From Cherax quadricarinatus (taxonomy: Eukaryota; Arthropoda; Malacostraca; Decapoda; Parastacidae), in NCBI RefSeq assembly GCF_038502225.1, contig NC_091353.1, forward strand, positions 95,001 through 159,000: a stretch of 64,000 bases of DNA, written 5' to 3'. A program made the translations under genes and the position numbers. The notes under the pieces were generated by a model. The model ran no database searches, was not told the DNA's origin, and saw nothing but the letters and a program-made list of their open reading frames with translations. This document shows, piece after piece, positions 1 through 13,600 of the stretch; position 1 is the stretch's first letter; each line of letters begins with the position of its first letter.

Positions 1-161
1 GAAAGCCTAGGTAAAGAGGTTGATTAATCATTAATTTTGGTTTAGTAAATGATCAGATGGCTATTTCTTGGCCCAAATGTGTAATATTTTTTTCAGAAAC
101 AGGTCTTTGGCAACGCTAGAAAATGCCTACTCATTATTTATATATCTATATGCCTCGCAAT

Positions 162-200
162 ACACACACACACACACACACACACATACACACACACACA
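162..200. repeat. (CA)n microsatellite
   Basis: An almost pure CA dinucleotide run with one interruption (ataca). No gene is seen around it in 1-388. Confidence 0.95.
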
Positions 201-385
201 AATATTTTTCCATTTTCTTTCTTTTAACACGTCGGCTGTTTCCCACCGACGTTGGGTGACCCAAAAAGAAGAATAAACTTTCATCATCATTCAACACTTT
301 CACGTAATCACTGTTTTTGCAGAGGCGCTCAGATACGACATTTCAGATGTCCCTCTAAACTGCCAGAATCTCAAACCCCTCCTAA

Positions 386-387
<2 letters not shown>

Positions 388-472
<85 letters not shown>
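388..472. repeat. (TA)n microsatellite
   Basis: About 85 bp of TA dinucleotides with a single phase break near 424. It abuts a dispersed repeat at 473-545 that recurs after the TA tract at 1834. Confidence 0.95.
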
Positions 473-474
<2 letters not shown>

Positions 475-545
475 CAATAGGATCACAATAACCAGGTGAT
501 ATGACAAAATGCAGAATAACCACTGTGAATAAAACAGCGAAATTT
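473..545 (+). repeat. dispersed repeat fragment next to (TA)n
   Basis: The order 'atcacaataaccaggtgat', then 'atgcagaa', then 'aaccactgtgaa' is shared with 1842-1885, which also lies directly 3' of a TA tract. Two copies with the same microsatellite junction indicate one repeat family with a TA-rich end. The family is not identified. Confidence 0.55.
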
Positions 546-661
546 TCACATTATGGAAATTTTGCCAGTCTGGCTGTAATCAACTTTATTTTACAAGATT
601 CCTTGTAAGATATGTGATAAAGTTCATTGCGATCAGACTGGTAATAGCCTTGAACTAAGAT

Positions 662-679
662 ACACACACACACACACAC

Positions 680-767
<88 letters not shown>
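662..767. repeat. (CA)n-(TA)n compound microsatellite
   Basis: About 21 bp of CA pass directly into about 85 bp of TA. The tract ends where the first unit of the tRNA-like tandem repeat begins at 771. Confidence 0.95.
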
Positions 768-770
<3 letters not shown>

Positions 771-1540
771 ACTGATCTCTGGCTGAAGGAGACTTGAACC
801 TACGAACCTTGGAACAAGGTACGCAGTGCTTTACCAATCTACCCACACTGGACCAATACCTTGGAATCCAGCTTGCGTTTCAGGGAGAAGGCTTACAGCT
901 TTTCATCTCATCCCCTGCATGCATCGGCCTTTCTAGAGAATTTAACAATGCAAGGAATTTGCAAGAGCAGGCGAAATATACACTAGCACTGATCTCTTGC
1001 TGAACGAGACTCGAACCTACGAACCTTGGAACAAGGTACGCAGTGCTTTACCAAGCTGCCCACACTAGACCAATACCTTGGAGTCCAGCTTGCGCTAGAC
1101 TTTGATCCAAGGCAGCCAGCTTTCAGGGAGAAGGCTTACAGCTTTCCATCTCATCCCCTGCATGCATCAGCCTTACTAGAGAATTTAACAATGCAAGGAA
1201 TTCGCAAGAGCAGGCGAAACACACAAAAACACTGATCTCTGGCTGAAGGAAACTCGAACCTACGAACCTTGGAACAAGGTACGCAGTGTTTTACCAATCT
1301 ACCCACACTGGACCAATACCTTGGAGTCCAGCTTGCGGTAGACTTTGATCCAAGGCAGCCAGCTTTCAGGGAGAAGGCTTACAGTTTTTCATCTCATCCC
1401 CTGCATTCATCAGCCTTACTAGAGAATTTAACAATGCAAGGAATTCGCAAGAGCAGGCGAAACATACACAAACACTGATCTCTTGCTGAAGGAGACTCGA
1501 ACCTACGAACCTTGGAACAAGGTACCCAGTGCTTTAGATT
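771..1540 (-). repeat. tandem repeat, ~243-bp unit with tRNA-like segment
   Basis: There are three units (771-987, 988-1230, 1231-1472) and a partial fourth (1473-1540). Each begins 'actgatctct' and carries 'gaacctacgaaccttggaac'. Unit 1 lacks about 25 bp that units 2 and 3 keep ('agactttgatccaaggcag'). On the minus strand each unit shows a Pol III B-box-like GGTTCGAGTCT preceded by an A-box-like TGGTAAAGCACTG. This suggests a tRNA-derived SINE that became tandemly arrayed. The spurious + strand ORFs of about 69 codons are repeat translations, not genes. Confidence 0.75.
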
Positions 1541-1541
1541 A

Positions 1542-1716
1542 TCTAGTAAGGCTGATGCATGCTGTAAGCCTTCTCCCTGAAAGCTGGCTGCCTTGGATCA
1601 AAGTCTAGCGCAAGCTGGACTCCAAGGTATTGGTCTAGTGTGGGCAGCTTGGTAAAGCACTGCGTACCTTGTTCCAAGGTTCGTAGGTTCGAGTCTCCTT
1701 CAGCCAGAGATCAGTG
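1542..1716 (+). repeat. inverted copy of the ~243-bp tRNA-like unit
   Basis: This reads as the reverse complement of the units at 771-1540, running from 'tctagtaaggctgatgcatg' to 'cagccagagatcagtg'. The tRNA-like A and B boxes are therefore on the + strand here. It lacks about 40 bp of the unit. The array plus this copy forms a potential hairpin. Confidence 0.8.
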
Positions 1717-1717
1717 T

Positions 1718-1724
1718 TTATATA

Positions 1725-1816
<92 letters not shown>

Positions 1817-1833
1817 CTATATATATATATATA
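1718..1833. repeat. (TA)n microsatellite
   Basis: About 115 bp of TA repeats with a few substitutions, starting exactly at the end of the inverted tRNA-like copy. Confidence 0.95.
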
Positions 1834-1871
1834 AAATCACAGTAAACAGGTGATTTCAGAATATGCAAAAG

Positions 1872-1992
1872 AACCACTGTGAAAGAATAGAGAAGTTCCA
1901 AGCGCATTCGTGACTACTCACATTATCATTGTTCCTTGATGATGTGAGTAGTCACGAAAGCGCTTGGAACTTCTCTATTCTTTCACAGTGGT
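1872..1992. repeat. foldback palindrome, ~55-bp arms
   Basis: The left arm starts 'aaccactgtgaaagaatag'. The right arm ends with its reverse complement 'ctattctttcacagtggtt'. The arms are separated by about 11 bp around 1927-1937 and differ at very few positions. (TA)n tracts lie on both sides. It looks like a dispersed repeat end (compare 473-545) joined to an inverted copy of itself. Confidence 0.85.
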
Positions 1993-1997
1993 TGTTT

Positions 1998-2000
<3 letters not shown>

Positions 2001-2089
<89 letters not shown>
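2001..2089. repeat. (TA)n microsatellite
   Basis: About 89 bp of pure AT dinucleotides directly after the foldback palindrome. Confidence 0.95.
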
Positions 2090-2092
<3 letters not shown>

Positions 2093-2752
2093 GTACCACC
2101 TCTGCAAATGTGCTGGGGACCCTCATCCTCAGAGAAGTCAAGGTTCTCCCCAGAGCTGTTTTAATATTGTCTTCTACCATCCCAATATTTGATATTCTAT
2201 GTAGACTATATTTAAAGACAAAATACATTGACAAAAATACAATAGGGAATAGAACAACATAGATAACATCTCAGAGCTATATTTCGAATACTTCGTCCAG
2301 CTCTCCGGCTGTGGGCCGCGTGCCCAGAATGCTGCAGGCATTTTCCCTCTGGATCGCAACACTGAGTCTCTGAATGAGAAAGCTCGTCGCGCTGTGATCC
2401 TTGCTTTCTGTGATGAGTTTTTCACCCAACTCTAAGGAACTTTAGAGTGCACTTGCACCATGCTCCAAGGGAATCCGACCATACTGGGATGAAGTTATAA
2501 CAAGGGGAAAGGCCTCCTGGGTTTCCCGGTAGCTGGCGGTTCCACCCCTCTCAGCAAGTAGGTGTCTGCCAGTGTGGCAGCACAGGTGTAGTCGCAGGTA
2601 ATCTGCTTACCATTTTACCAGGGTAGCATAGTGGCTCCATCAGGACGCTTTTGACTTCCGTCAGACCTCTGTATTTGGGATTCCCGTTGAGCTGGGCAAC
2701 GGGCTGTGGCGAGGCTTCTCTTTATAATGTTGTTGACGTCCTCATGTCTATA
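2090..2752. other. unassigned sequence without a supported gene
   Basis: The minus strand has an 83-codon open stretch (2174-2425) with no motif I recognise. Higher GC than the flanks and no intron signals suggest an old transposon fragment. No family can be named. Confidence 0.3.
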
Positions 2753-3104
2753 TGCCGTGCCGAATAGGTAAAACCTGCGATTTTAGCATAAATAGCAACG
2801 CACTTCTTGCCAAATATGGCAATAGAATATTTGTGTATGTAGAAATTTCGCAAAATCATTCTGAACCTAACGAAAAAAATATATTTCATTGTGATTGTTG
2901 GATTAGGCTAAATTAAACTGCGCTTCTTATAATAAGGTTTGGTAAGCTTTTTAAGGTTCAGTTAGTATAAAATTATTAATTTTTCATTAACATACATGAA
3001 AAAAATATATCTTTGAACGTATAAGAGAAAATTTAAGAAAGAACTTAATTTTAAATGAGTTCTTGCTAACTCATCAATTTTACTTTTTACCTATTCGGCA
3101 CGAC
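2753..3104. mobile_element. short TIR/foldback element (MITE-like)
   Basis: About 350 bp, AT-rich and non-coding. It starts 'tgccgtgccgaataggtaaa' and ends 'ttttacctattcggcacgac', so the ends are inverted repeats of about 18 bp. The interior includes 'tatatttcattgtgattg' and T-rich runs. I associate elements with these ends with decapod genomes, frequently beside TA microsatellites as here (3106 on). No target duplication could be fixed. Superfamily unknown. Confidence 0.7.
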
Positions 3105-3205
<101 letters not shown>

Positions 3206-4681
3206 AAATCATAATGACTATGTTCAATATATAAGAGAATCGTTACTGCACAAAGGGTATTAAATAACACATGAAGGTTAAATATTAAATAACTTAATTT
3301 CTGACATCAGTGTCATCACTAATTATTAATTACAGGTATCCCCGTGATGCTTTGAAAATGAAGCAATGAAAATATTTAATTTCATATTCGGTTTTAAAAG
3401 TTTAAAACTGAAAATATAAAGCATTTTACTGTAAAGACTAGAAATTCATAATCTAAAATTACAGATCAGAATTTGTCCATTATTATATAGCTTTTTAACC
3501 TTGATAAGAAAAACCGATAATTAAAAAAAATATGTACATAATTCCGATGTATTAAATTAAACTTTAACAACAAACATATACATAACGGTAATTTAAATTA
3601 ACCTGGTGGATTTTGGTTGCTGCGCAATCCGAGGAAAGTGCGTCCGTATATCATAACTTAAATCCCTTGTACCTCAGTGCAAGTTATTGGAAAAGAACGA
3701 AGTGCAACGTAAGTTGTTAATGCAGTTAAACTTTAGTGCTCAAAAGCTGAAAGGAATTAGAAATTAATAAGGGATCTTCTCGAAGCTGATATCCAAATTT
3801 CTTCAGTAAAATTATAAATTAGGACACATTCGGTGCAAATATAATTCAAACCTATCAAATAGACCAACTACAGTGCGCAAGCACATTAGCTTGAAGCCGC
3901 CCAGAAGTTTTATATCAGTGGTTTTCAATACGACAAAACACATTAACACAATATTTAAGAGTATGGAAAGCTTGAAGTATATCATAAACGGAAGTGTTTC
4001 AACCTTTAAAATATTCTCCAAAAATTCGACCTGGGACTGACGAAGGCTAAAATTAATGAACAACTTTTACAAAAAAAAAAAGCAAGTTTTACCTAAGCCT
4101 AGTGTGCATAACCTACGTATATTTAAAAATAGTCTTTAGGGCAAACAGATGTTATCGACATATTAAACAGCATTAAACTATCTTTAATTAGGATAATTGA
4201 AGCTAAACACTATGAATTATTGCTGATTAGAAGAAACGTTCTACAATTATTTCACACAAAAAAAATCAATTTGATTTATAAAATTGGCAAATAACTTACA
4301 CAACATAACATCAAGAAATCGTTTCACTTGAAGAAAAAGATCAGCATTATAACCGTTATTGCAGTTATTGCACAGAACTGAACAAATATTGTACCTACGT
4401 AGCCTTAACCCAAGAAACATTCCATACATTTCATATGACTGATGACATTCAGAATTGTTATATTTTAATCATAATTAAGTTCTAAACCCTTAGAGGGGAA
4501 CAATTATTGAAGTGGGTGATCTGATGTCACTGTCATCAAACCAAGAAAAGTTCTTTGGATCAAGAGCCCCTCACCAGCATAAAGGAAAAAGTAATGCAAT
4601 AAGGAAAGATACTATTTCGACGTTAAAAATGGCCATTCTTCAGCAATCACTCGAAAAAAATAAAATGGGAATGGCCAGTTT
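3206..4681. other. AT-rich non-coding stretch
   Basis: No open frame has recognisable protein character. The longest (3812-4063 minus, 83 codons) shows no motif. Composition is AT-rich with poly(A) stretches near 4069. It forms the left flank of the 25-bp minisatellite. Confidence 0.5.
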
Positions 4682-7600
4682 AGCACTATGTCTTGAGCAC
4701 CCACGCAGCATTATGTCTTGAGCACCCACGCAGCACTATGTCTTGAGCACCCACGCAGCACTATGTCTTGAGCACCCACGCAGCACTATGTCTTGAGCAC
4801 CCACGCAGCACTATGTCTTGAGCACCCACGTAGCACTGTGTCTTGAGCACCCACGCAGCACTATGTCTTGAGCACCCACGCAGCACTATGTCTTGAGCAC
4901 CCACGCAGCACTATGTCTTGAGCACCCACGCAGCACTATATCTTGAGCACCCACGCAGCACTGTGTCTTGAGCACCCACGCAGCACTGTGTCTTGAGCAC
5001 CCATGCAGCACTGTGCCTTGAGCACCCACGCAGCACTATGTCATGAGCACCCACGCAGCACTATGTCTTGAGCCCCCACGCACCACTATGTCTTGAGCAC
5101 CCACGCACCACTATGTCTTGAGCACCCACGCAGCACTGTGTCTTGAGCACCCACGCAGCACTATGTCTTGAGCACCCACGCACCACTATGTCTTGAGCAC
5201 CCACGCAGCACTGTGTCTTGAGCACCCACGCAGCACTATGTCTTGAGCACCCACGCAGCACTGTCTTGAGCACCCACGCAGCACTGTGTCTTGAGCACCC
5301 ACGCAGCACTATGTCTTGAGCATCCACGCAGCACTATGTCTTGAGCACCCACGCAGCACTATGTCTTGAGCACCCACGCAGCACTATGTCTTGAGCACCC
5401 ACGCAGCACTATGTCTTGAGCACCCACGCACCACTATGTCTTGAGCACCCACGCACCACTATGTCTTGAGCACCCACGCACCACTATGTCTTGAGCACCC
5501 ACGCAGCACTATGTCTTGAGCACCCACGCAGCACTGTCTTGAGCACCCACGCAGCACTATGTCTTGAGCACCCACGCAGCACTATGTCTTGAGCACCCAC
5601 GCAGCACTATGTCTTGAGCACCCACGCAGCACTGTGTCTTGAGCACCCACGCAGCACTATGTCTTGACCACCCACGCAGCACTGTGTCTTGAGCACCCAC
5701 GCAGCACTATGTCTTGAGCACCCACGCAGCACTATGTCTTGAGCACCCACGCAGCACTATGTCTTGAGCACCCACGCAGAACTATGTCTTGAGCACCCAC
5801 GCAGCACTATGTCTTGAGCACCCACGCAGCACTATGTCTTGAGCACCCACGCAGCACTGTGTCTTGAGCACCCACGCAGCACTATGTCTTGAGCACCCAC
5901 GCAGCACTGTGTCTTGAGCACCCACGCAGCACTATGTCTTGAGCACCCACGCAGCACTATGTCTTGAGCACCCACGCAGCACTATGTCTTGAGCACCCAC
6001 GCAGCACTATTTCTTGAGCACCCACGCAGCATTATGTCTTGAGTACCCACGCAGCACTGTGTCTTGAGCACCCACGCAGCACTGTGTCTTGAGCACCCAC
6101 GCAGCACTATGTCTTGAGCACCCACGCACAACTATGTCTTGAGCACCCACGCACCACTATGTCTTGAGCACCCACGCATCACTATGTCTTGTGCACCCAC
6201 GCAGCACTATGTCTTGAGCACCCACGCAGCACTATGTCTTGAGCACCCACGCACCACTATGTCTTGAGCACCCACGCAGCACTATGTCTTGAGCACCCAC
6301 GCACCACTATGTCTTGAGCACCCACGCACCACTATGTCTTGAGCACCCACGCAGCACTGTGTCTTGAGCACCCACGCAGCACTATGTCTTGAGCACCCAC
6401 GCAGCACTGTCTTGAGCACCCACGCACAACTATGTCTTGAGCACCCACGCACCACTATGTCTTGAGCACCCACGCACCACTATGCCTTGAGCACCCACGC
6501 ACCACTATGCCTTGAGCACCCACGCACCACTATGTCTTGAGCACCCACGCAGCACTATGTCTTGAGCACCCACGCAGCACTATGTCTTGAGCACCCACGC
6601 ACCACTATGTCTTGAGCACCCACGCAGCACTATGTCTTGAGCACCCACGCAGCACTATTTCTTGAGCACCCACGCAGCACTATGTCTTGAGCACCCACGC
6701 AGCACTGTGTCTTGAGCACCCACGCAGCACTATGTCTTGAGCACCCACGCAGCACTATGTCTTGAGCACCCACGCAGCACTATGTCTTGAGCACCCACGC
6801 ACAACTATGTCTTGAGCACCCACGCACCACTATGTCTTGAGCACCCACGCAGCACTATGTCTTGAGCACCCACGCACCACTATGTCTTGAGCACCCACGC
6901 AGCACTATGTCTTGAGCACCCACGCACCACTATGTCTTGAGCACCCACGCACCACTATGTCTTGAGCACCCACGCAGCACTGTGTCTTGAGCACCCACGC
7001 AGCACTATGTCTTGAGCACCCACGCAGCACTATGTCTTGAGCACCCACGCACAACTATGTCTTGAGCACCCACGCACCACTATGTCTTGAGCACCCACGC
7101 AGCACTATGTCTTGAGCACCCACGCAGCACTGTGTCTTGAGCACCCACGCAGCACTATGTCTTGAGCACCCACGCAGCACTGTGTCTTGAGCACCCACGC
7201 AGCACTATGTCTTGAGCACCCACGCAGCACTATGTCTTGAGCACCCACGCAGCACTATGTCTTGAGCACCCACGCAGCACTATGTCTTGAGCACCCACGC
7301 AGCACTATGTCTTGAGCACCCACGCAGCACTATGTCTTGAGCACCCAAGCAGCACTATGTCTTGAGCACCCACGCAGCACTGTGTCTTGAGCACCCACGC
7401 AGCACTATGTCTTGAGCACCCACGCAGCACTGTGTCTTGAGCACCCACGCAGCACTATGTCTTGAGCACCCACGCAGCACTATGTCTTGAGCACCCACGC
7501 AGCACTATGTCTTGAGCACCCACGCAGCACTATTTCTTGAGCACCCACGCAGCACTATGTCTTGAGCACCCACGCAGCACTGTGTCTTGAGCACCCACGC

Positions 7601-10600
7601 AGCACTATGTCTTGAGCACCCACGCAGCACTATGTCTTGAGCACCCACGCAGCACTATGTCTTGAGCACCCACGCAGCACTGTGTCTTGAGCACCCACGC
7701 AGCACTATGTCTTGAGCACCCACGCAGCACTATGTCTTGAGCACCCACGCAGCACTATGTCTTGAGCACCCACGCAGCACTGTGTCTTGAGCACCCACGC
7801 AGCACTATGTCTTGAGCACCCACGCAGCACTATGTCTTGAGCACCCACGCAGCACTATGTCTTGAGCACCCACGCAGCACTATTTCTTGAGCACCCACGC
7901 AGCATTATGTCTTGAGTACCCACGCAGCACTGTGTCTTGAGCACCCACGCAGCACTGTGTCTTGAGCACCCACGCAGCACTATGTTTTGAGCACCCACGC
8001 ACAACTATGTCTTGAGCACCCACGCACCACTATGTCTTGAGCACCCACGCATCACTATGTCTTGTGCACCCACGCAGCACTATGTCTTGAGCACCCACGC
8101 AGCACTATGTCTTGAGCACCCACGCACCACTATGTCTTGAGCACCCACGCAGCACTATGTCTTGAGCACCCACGCACCACTATGTCTTGAGCACCCACGC
8201 ACCACTATGTCTTGAGCACCCACGCAGCACTGTGTCTTGAGCACCCACGCAGCACTATGTCTTGAGCACCCACGCAGCACTATGTCTTGAGCACCCACGC
8301 AGCACTATGTCTTGAGCACCCACGCAGCACTGTGTCTTGAGCACCCACGCAGCACTATGTCTTGAGCACCCACGCAGCACTATGTCTTGAGCACCCACGC
8401 AGCACTATGTCTTGAGCACCCACGCAGCACTATTTCTTGAGCACCCACGCAGCATTATGTCTTGAGTACCCACGCAGCACTGTGTCTTGAGCACCCACGC
8501 AGCACTGTGTCTTGAGCACCCACGCAGCACTATGTTTTGAGCACCCACGCACAACTATGTCTTGAGCACCCACGCACCACTATGTCTTGAGCACCCACGC
8601 ATCACTATGTCTTGAGCACCCACGCATCACTATGTCTTGTGCACCCACGCAGCACTATGTCTTGAGCACCCACGCAGCACTATGTCTTGAGCACCCACGC
8701 ACCACTATGTCTTGAGCACCCACGCAGCACTATGTCTTGAGCACCCACGCACCACTATGTCTTGAGCACCCACGCACCACTATGTCTTGAGCACCCACGC
8801 AGCACTGTGTCTTGAGCACCCACGCAGCACTATGTCTTGAGCACCCACGCAGCACTGTCTTGAGCACCCACGCACAACTATGTCTTGAGCACCCACGCAC
8901 CACTATGTCTTGAGCACCCACACACCACTATGCCTTGAGCACCCACGCACCACTATGCCTTGAGCACCCACGCACCACTATGTCTTGAGCACCCACGCAG
9001 CACTATGTCTTGAGCACCCACGCAGCACTATGTCTTGAGCACCCACGCACCACTATGTCTTGAGCACCCACGCAGCACTATGTCTTGAGCACCCACGCAG
9101 CACTATTTCTTGAGCACCCACGCAGCACTATGTCTTGAGCACCCACGCAGCACTGTGTCTTGAGCACCCACGCAGCACTATGTCTTGAGCACCCACGCAG
9201 CACTATGTCTTGAGCACCCACGCAGCACTATGTCTTGAGCACCCACGCACAACTATGTCTTGAGCACCCACGCACCACTATGTCTTGAGCACCCACGCAG
9301 CAGTATGTCTTGAGCACCCACGCACCACTATGTCTTGAGCACCCACGCAGCACTATGTCTTGAGCACCCACGCACCACTATGTCTTGAGCACCCACGCAC
9401 CACTATGTCTTGAGCACCCACGCAGCACTGTGTCTTGAGCACCCACGCAGCACTATGTCTTGAGCACCCACGCAGCACTATGTCTTGAGCACCCACGCAC
9501 AACTATGTCTTGAGCACCCACGCACCACTATGTCTTGAGCACCCACGCAGCACTATGTCTTGAGCACCCACGCAGCACTGTGTCTTGAGCACCCACGCAG
9601 CACTATGTCTTGAGCACCCACGCAGCACTGTGTCTTGAGCACCCACGCAGCACTATGTCTTGAGCACCCACGCAGCACTATGTCTTGAGCACCCACGCAG
9701 CACTATGTCTTGAGCACCCACGCAGCACTATGTCTTGAGCACCCACGCAGCACTATGTCTTGAGCACCCACGCAGCACTATGTCTTGAGCACCCAAGCAG
9801 CACTATGTCTTGAGCACCCACGCAGCACTGTGTCTTGAGCACCCACGCAGCACTATGTCTTGAGCACCCACGCAGCACTGTGTCTTGAGCACCCACGCAG
9901 CACTATGTCTTGAGCACCCACGCAGCACTATGTCTTGAGCACCCACGCAGCACTATGTCTTGAGCACCCACGCAGCACTATTTCTTGAGCACCTACGCAG
10001 CACTATGTCTTGAGCACTCACGCAGCACTGTGTCTTGAGCACCCACGCAGCACTATGTCTTGAGCACCCACGCAGCACTATGTCTTGAGCACCCACGCAG
10101 CACTATGTCTTGAGCACCCACGCAGCACTGTGTCTTGAGCACCCACGCAGCACTATGTCTTGAGCACCCACGCAGCACTATGTCTTGAGCACCCACGCAG
10201 CACTATGTCTTGAGCACCCACGCAGCACTGTGTCTTGAGCACCCACGCAGCACTATGTCTTGAGCACCCACGCAGCACTGTCTTGAGCACCCACGCAGCA
10301 CTATGTCTTGAGCACCCACGCAGCACTGTGTCTTGAGCACCCACGCAGCACTATGTCTTGAGCACCAACGCAGCACTATGTCTTGAGCACCCACGCACCA
10401 CTATGCCTTGAGCACCCACGCAGCACTGTGTCTTGAGCACCCACGCAGCACTGTGTCTTGAGAACCCACACAGCACTATGTCTTGAGCACCCACGCAGCA
10501 CTATGTCTTGAGCACCCACGCAGCACTATGTCTTGAGCACCCACGCACCACTATGCCTTGAGCACCCACGCACCACTATGCCTTGAGCACCCACGCACCA

Positions 10601-13600
10601 CTATGCCTTGAGCACCCACGCAGCACTATGTCTTGAGCACCCACGCAGCACTATGCCTTGAGCACCCACGCACCAGTATGCCTTGAGCACCCACGCAGCA
10701 CTATGTCTTGAGCACCCACGCAGCACTATGCCTTGAGCACCCACGCAGCACTATGCCTTGAGCACCCACGCAGCACTATGCCTTGAGCACCCACGCACCA
10801 CTATGCCTTGAGCACCCACGCAGCACTATGCCTTGAGCACCCACGCAACACTGTGCCTTGAGCACCCATGCAGCACTATGTCCTTAGCACCCACGCAGCA
10901 CTATGTCTTGAGCACCCACGCAGCACTATGTCTTGAGCACCCACGCAGCACTATGTCTTGAGCACCCACGCATCACTATTTCTTGAGCACCCACGCAGCA
11001 TTATGTCTTGAGTACCCACGCAGCACTGTGTCTTGAGCACCCACGCAGCACTGTGTCTTGAGCACCCACGCAGCACTATGTTTTGAGCACCCACGCACAA
11101 CTATGTCTTGAGCACCCACGCACCACTATGTCTTGAGCACCCACGCATCACTATGTCTTGTGCACCCACGCAGCACTATGTCTTGAGCACCCACGCAGCA
11201 CTATGTCTTGAGCACCCACGCACCACTATGTCTTGAGCACCCACGCAGCACTATGTCTTGAGCACCCACGCACCACTATGTCTTGAGCACCCACGCACCA
11301 CTATGTCTTGAGCACCCACGCAGCACTGTGTCTTGAGTACCCACGCAGCACTATGTCTTGAGCACCCACGCAGCACTGTCTTGAGCACCCACGCACAACT
11401 ATGTCTTGAGCACCCACGCACCACTATGTCTTGAGCACCCACGCACCACTATGCCTTGAGCACCCACGCACCACTATGTCTTGAGCACCCACGCACCACT
11501 ATGTCTTGAGCACCCACGCAGCACTATGTCTTGAGCACCCACGCAGCACTATGTCTTGAGCACCCACGCACCACTATGTCTTGAGCACCCACGCAGCACT
11601 ATGTCTTGAGCACCCACGCAGCACTATTTCTTGAGCACCCACGCAGCACTATGTCTTGAGCACCCACGCAGCACTGTGTCTTGAGCACCCACGCAGCACT
11701 ATGTCTTGAGCACCCACGCAGCACTATGTCTTGAGCACCCACGCAGCACTATGTCTTGAGCACCCACGCACAACTATGTCTTGAGCACCCACGCACCACT
11801 ATGTCTTGAGCACCCACGCAGCACTATGTCTTGAGCACCCACGCACCACTATGTCTTGAGCACCCACGCAGCACTATGTCTTGAGCACCCACGCACCACT
11901 ATGTCTTGAGCACCCACGCACCACTATGTCTTGAGCACCCACGCAGCACTGTGTCTTGAGCACCCACGCAGCACTATGTCTTGAGCACCCACGCAGCACT
12001 ATGTCTTGAGCACCCACGCACAACTATGTCTTGAGCACCCACGCACCACTATGTCTTGAGCACCCACGCAGCACTATGTCTTGAGCACCCACGCAGCACT
12101 GTGTCTTGAGCACCCACGCAGCACTATGTCTTGAGCACCCACGCAGCACTGTGTCTTGAGCACCCACGCAGCACTATGTCTTGAGCACCCACGCAGCACT
12201 ATGTCTTGAGCACCCACGCAGCACTATGTCTTGAGCACCCACGCAGCACTATGTCTTGAGCACCCACGCAGCACTATGTCTTGAGCACCCACGCAGCACT
12301 ATGTCTTGAGCACCCAAGCAGCACTATGTCTTGAGCACCCACGCAGCACTGTGTCTTGAGCACCCACGCAGCACTATGTCTTGAGCACCCACGCAGCACT
12401 GTGTCTTGAGCACCCACGCAGCACTATGTCTTGAGCACCCACGCAGCACTATGTCTTGAGCACCCACGCAGCACTATGTCTTGAGCACCCACGCAGCACT
12501 ATTTCTTGAGCACCCACGCAGCACTATGTTTTGAGCACCCACGCAGCACTGTGTCTTGAGCACCCACGCAGCACTATGTCTTGAGCACCCACGCAGCACT
12601 ATGTCTTGAGCACCCACGCAGCACTATGTCTTGAGCACCCACGCAGCACTGTGTCTTGAGCACCCACGCAGCACTATGTCTTGAGCACCCACGCAGCACT
12701 ATGTCTTGAGCACCCACGCAGCACTATGTCTTGAGCACCCACGCAGCACTGTGTCTTGAGCACCCACGCAGCACTATGTCTTGAGCACCCACGCAGCACT
12801 GTCTTGAGCACCCACGCAGCACTATGTCTTGAGCACCCACGCAGCACTGTGTCTTGAGCACCCACGCAGCACTATGTCTTGAGCACCAACGCAGCACTAT
12901 GTCTTGAGCACCCACGCACCACTATGCCTTGAGCACCCACGCAGCACTGTGTCTTGAGCACCCACGCAGCACTGTGTCTTGAGAACCCACACAGCACTAT
13001 GTCTTGAGCACCCACGCAGCACTATGTCTTGAGCACCCACGCAGCACTATGTCTTGAGCACCCACGCACCACTATGCCTTGAGCACCCACGCACCACTAT
13101 GCCTTGAGCACCCACGCACCACTCTGTCTTGAGCACCCACGCAGCACTCTGTCTTGAGAACCCACGCAGCACTATGTCTTGAGCACCCACGCACCAGTAT
13201 GCCTTGAGCACCCACGCAGCACTATGTCTTGAGCACCCACGCAGCACTATGCCTTGAGCACCCACGCAGCACTATGCCTTGAGCACCCACGCAGCACTAT
13301 GCCTTGAGCACCCACGCACCACTATGCCTTGAGCACCCACGCAGCACTATGCCTTGAGCACCCACGCAACACTGTGCCTTGAGCACCCATGCAGCACTAT
13401 GTCCTTAGCACCCACGCAGCACTATGTCTTGAGCACCCACGCAGCACTATGCCTTGAGCACCCACGCAACACTGTGCCTTGAGCACCCATGCAGCACTAT
13501 GTCCTTAGCACCCACGCAGCACTATGTCTTGAGCACCCACGCAGCACTATGCCCTTAGCACCCACACAGCACTATGTCTTGAGCACCCACGCAGCACTAT

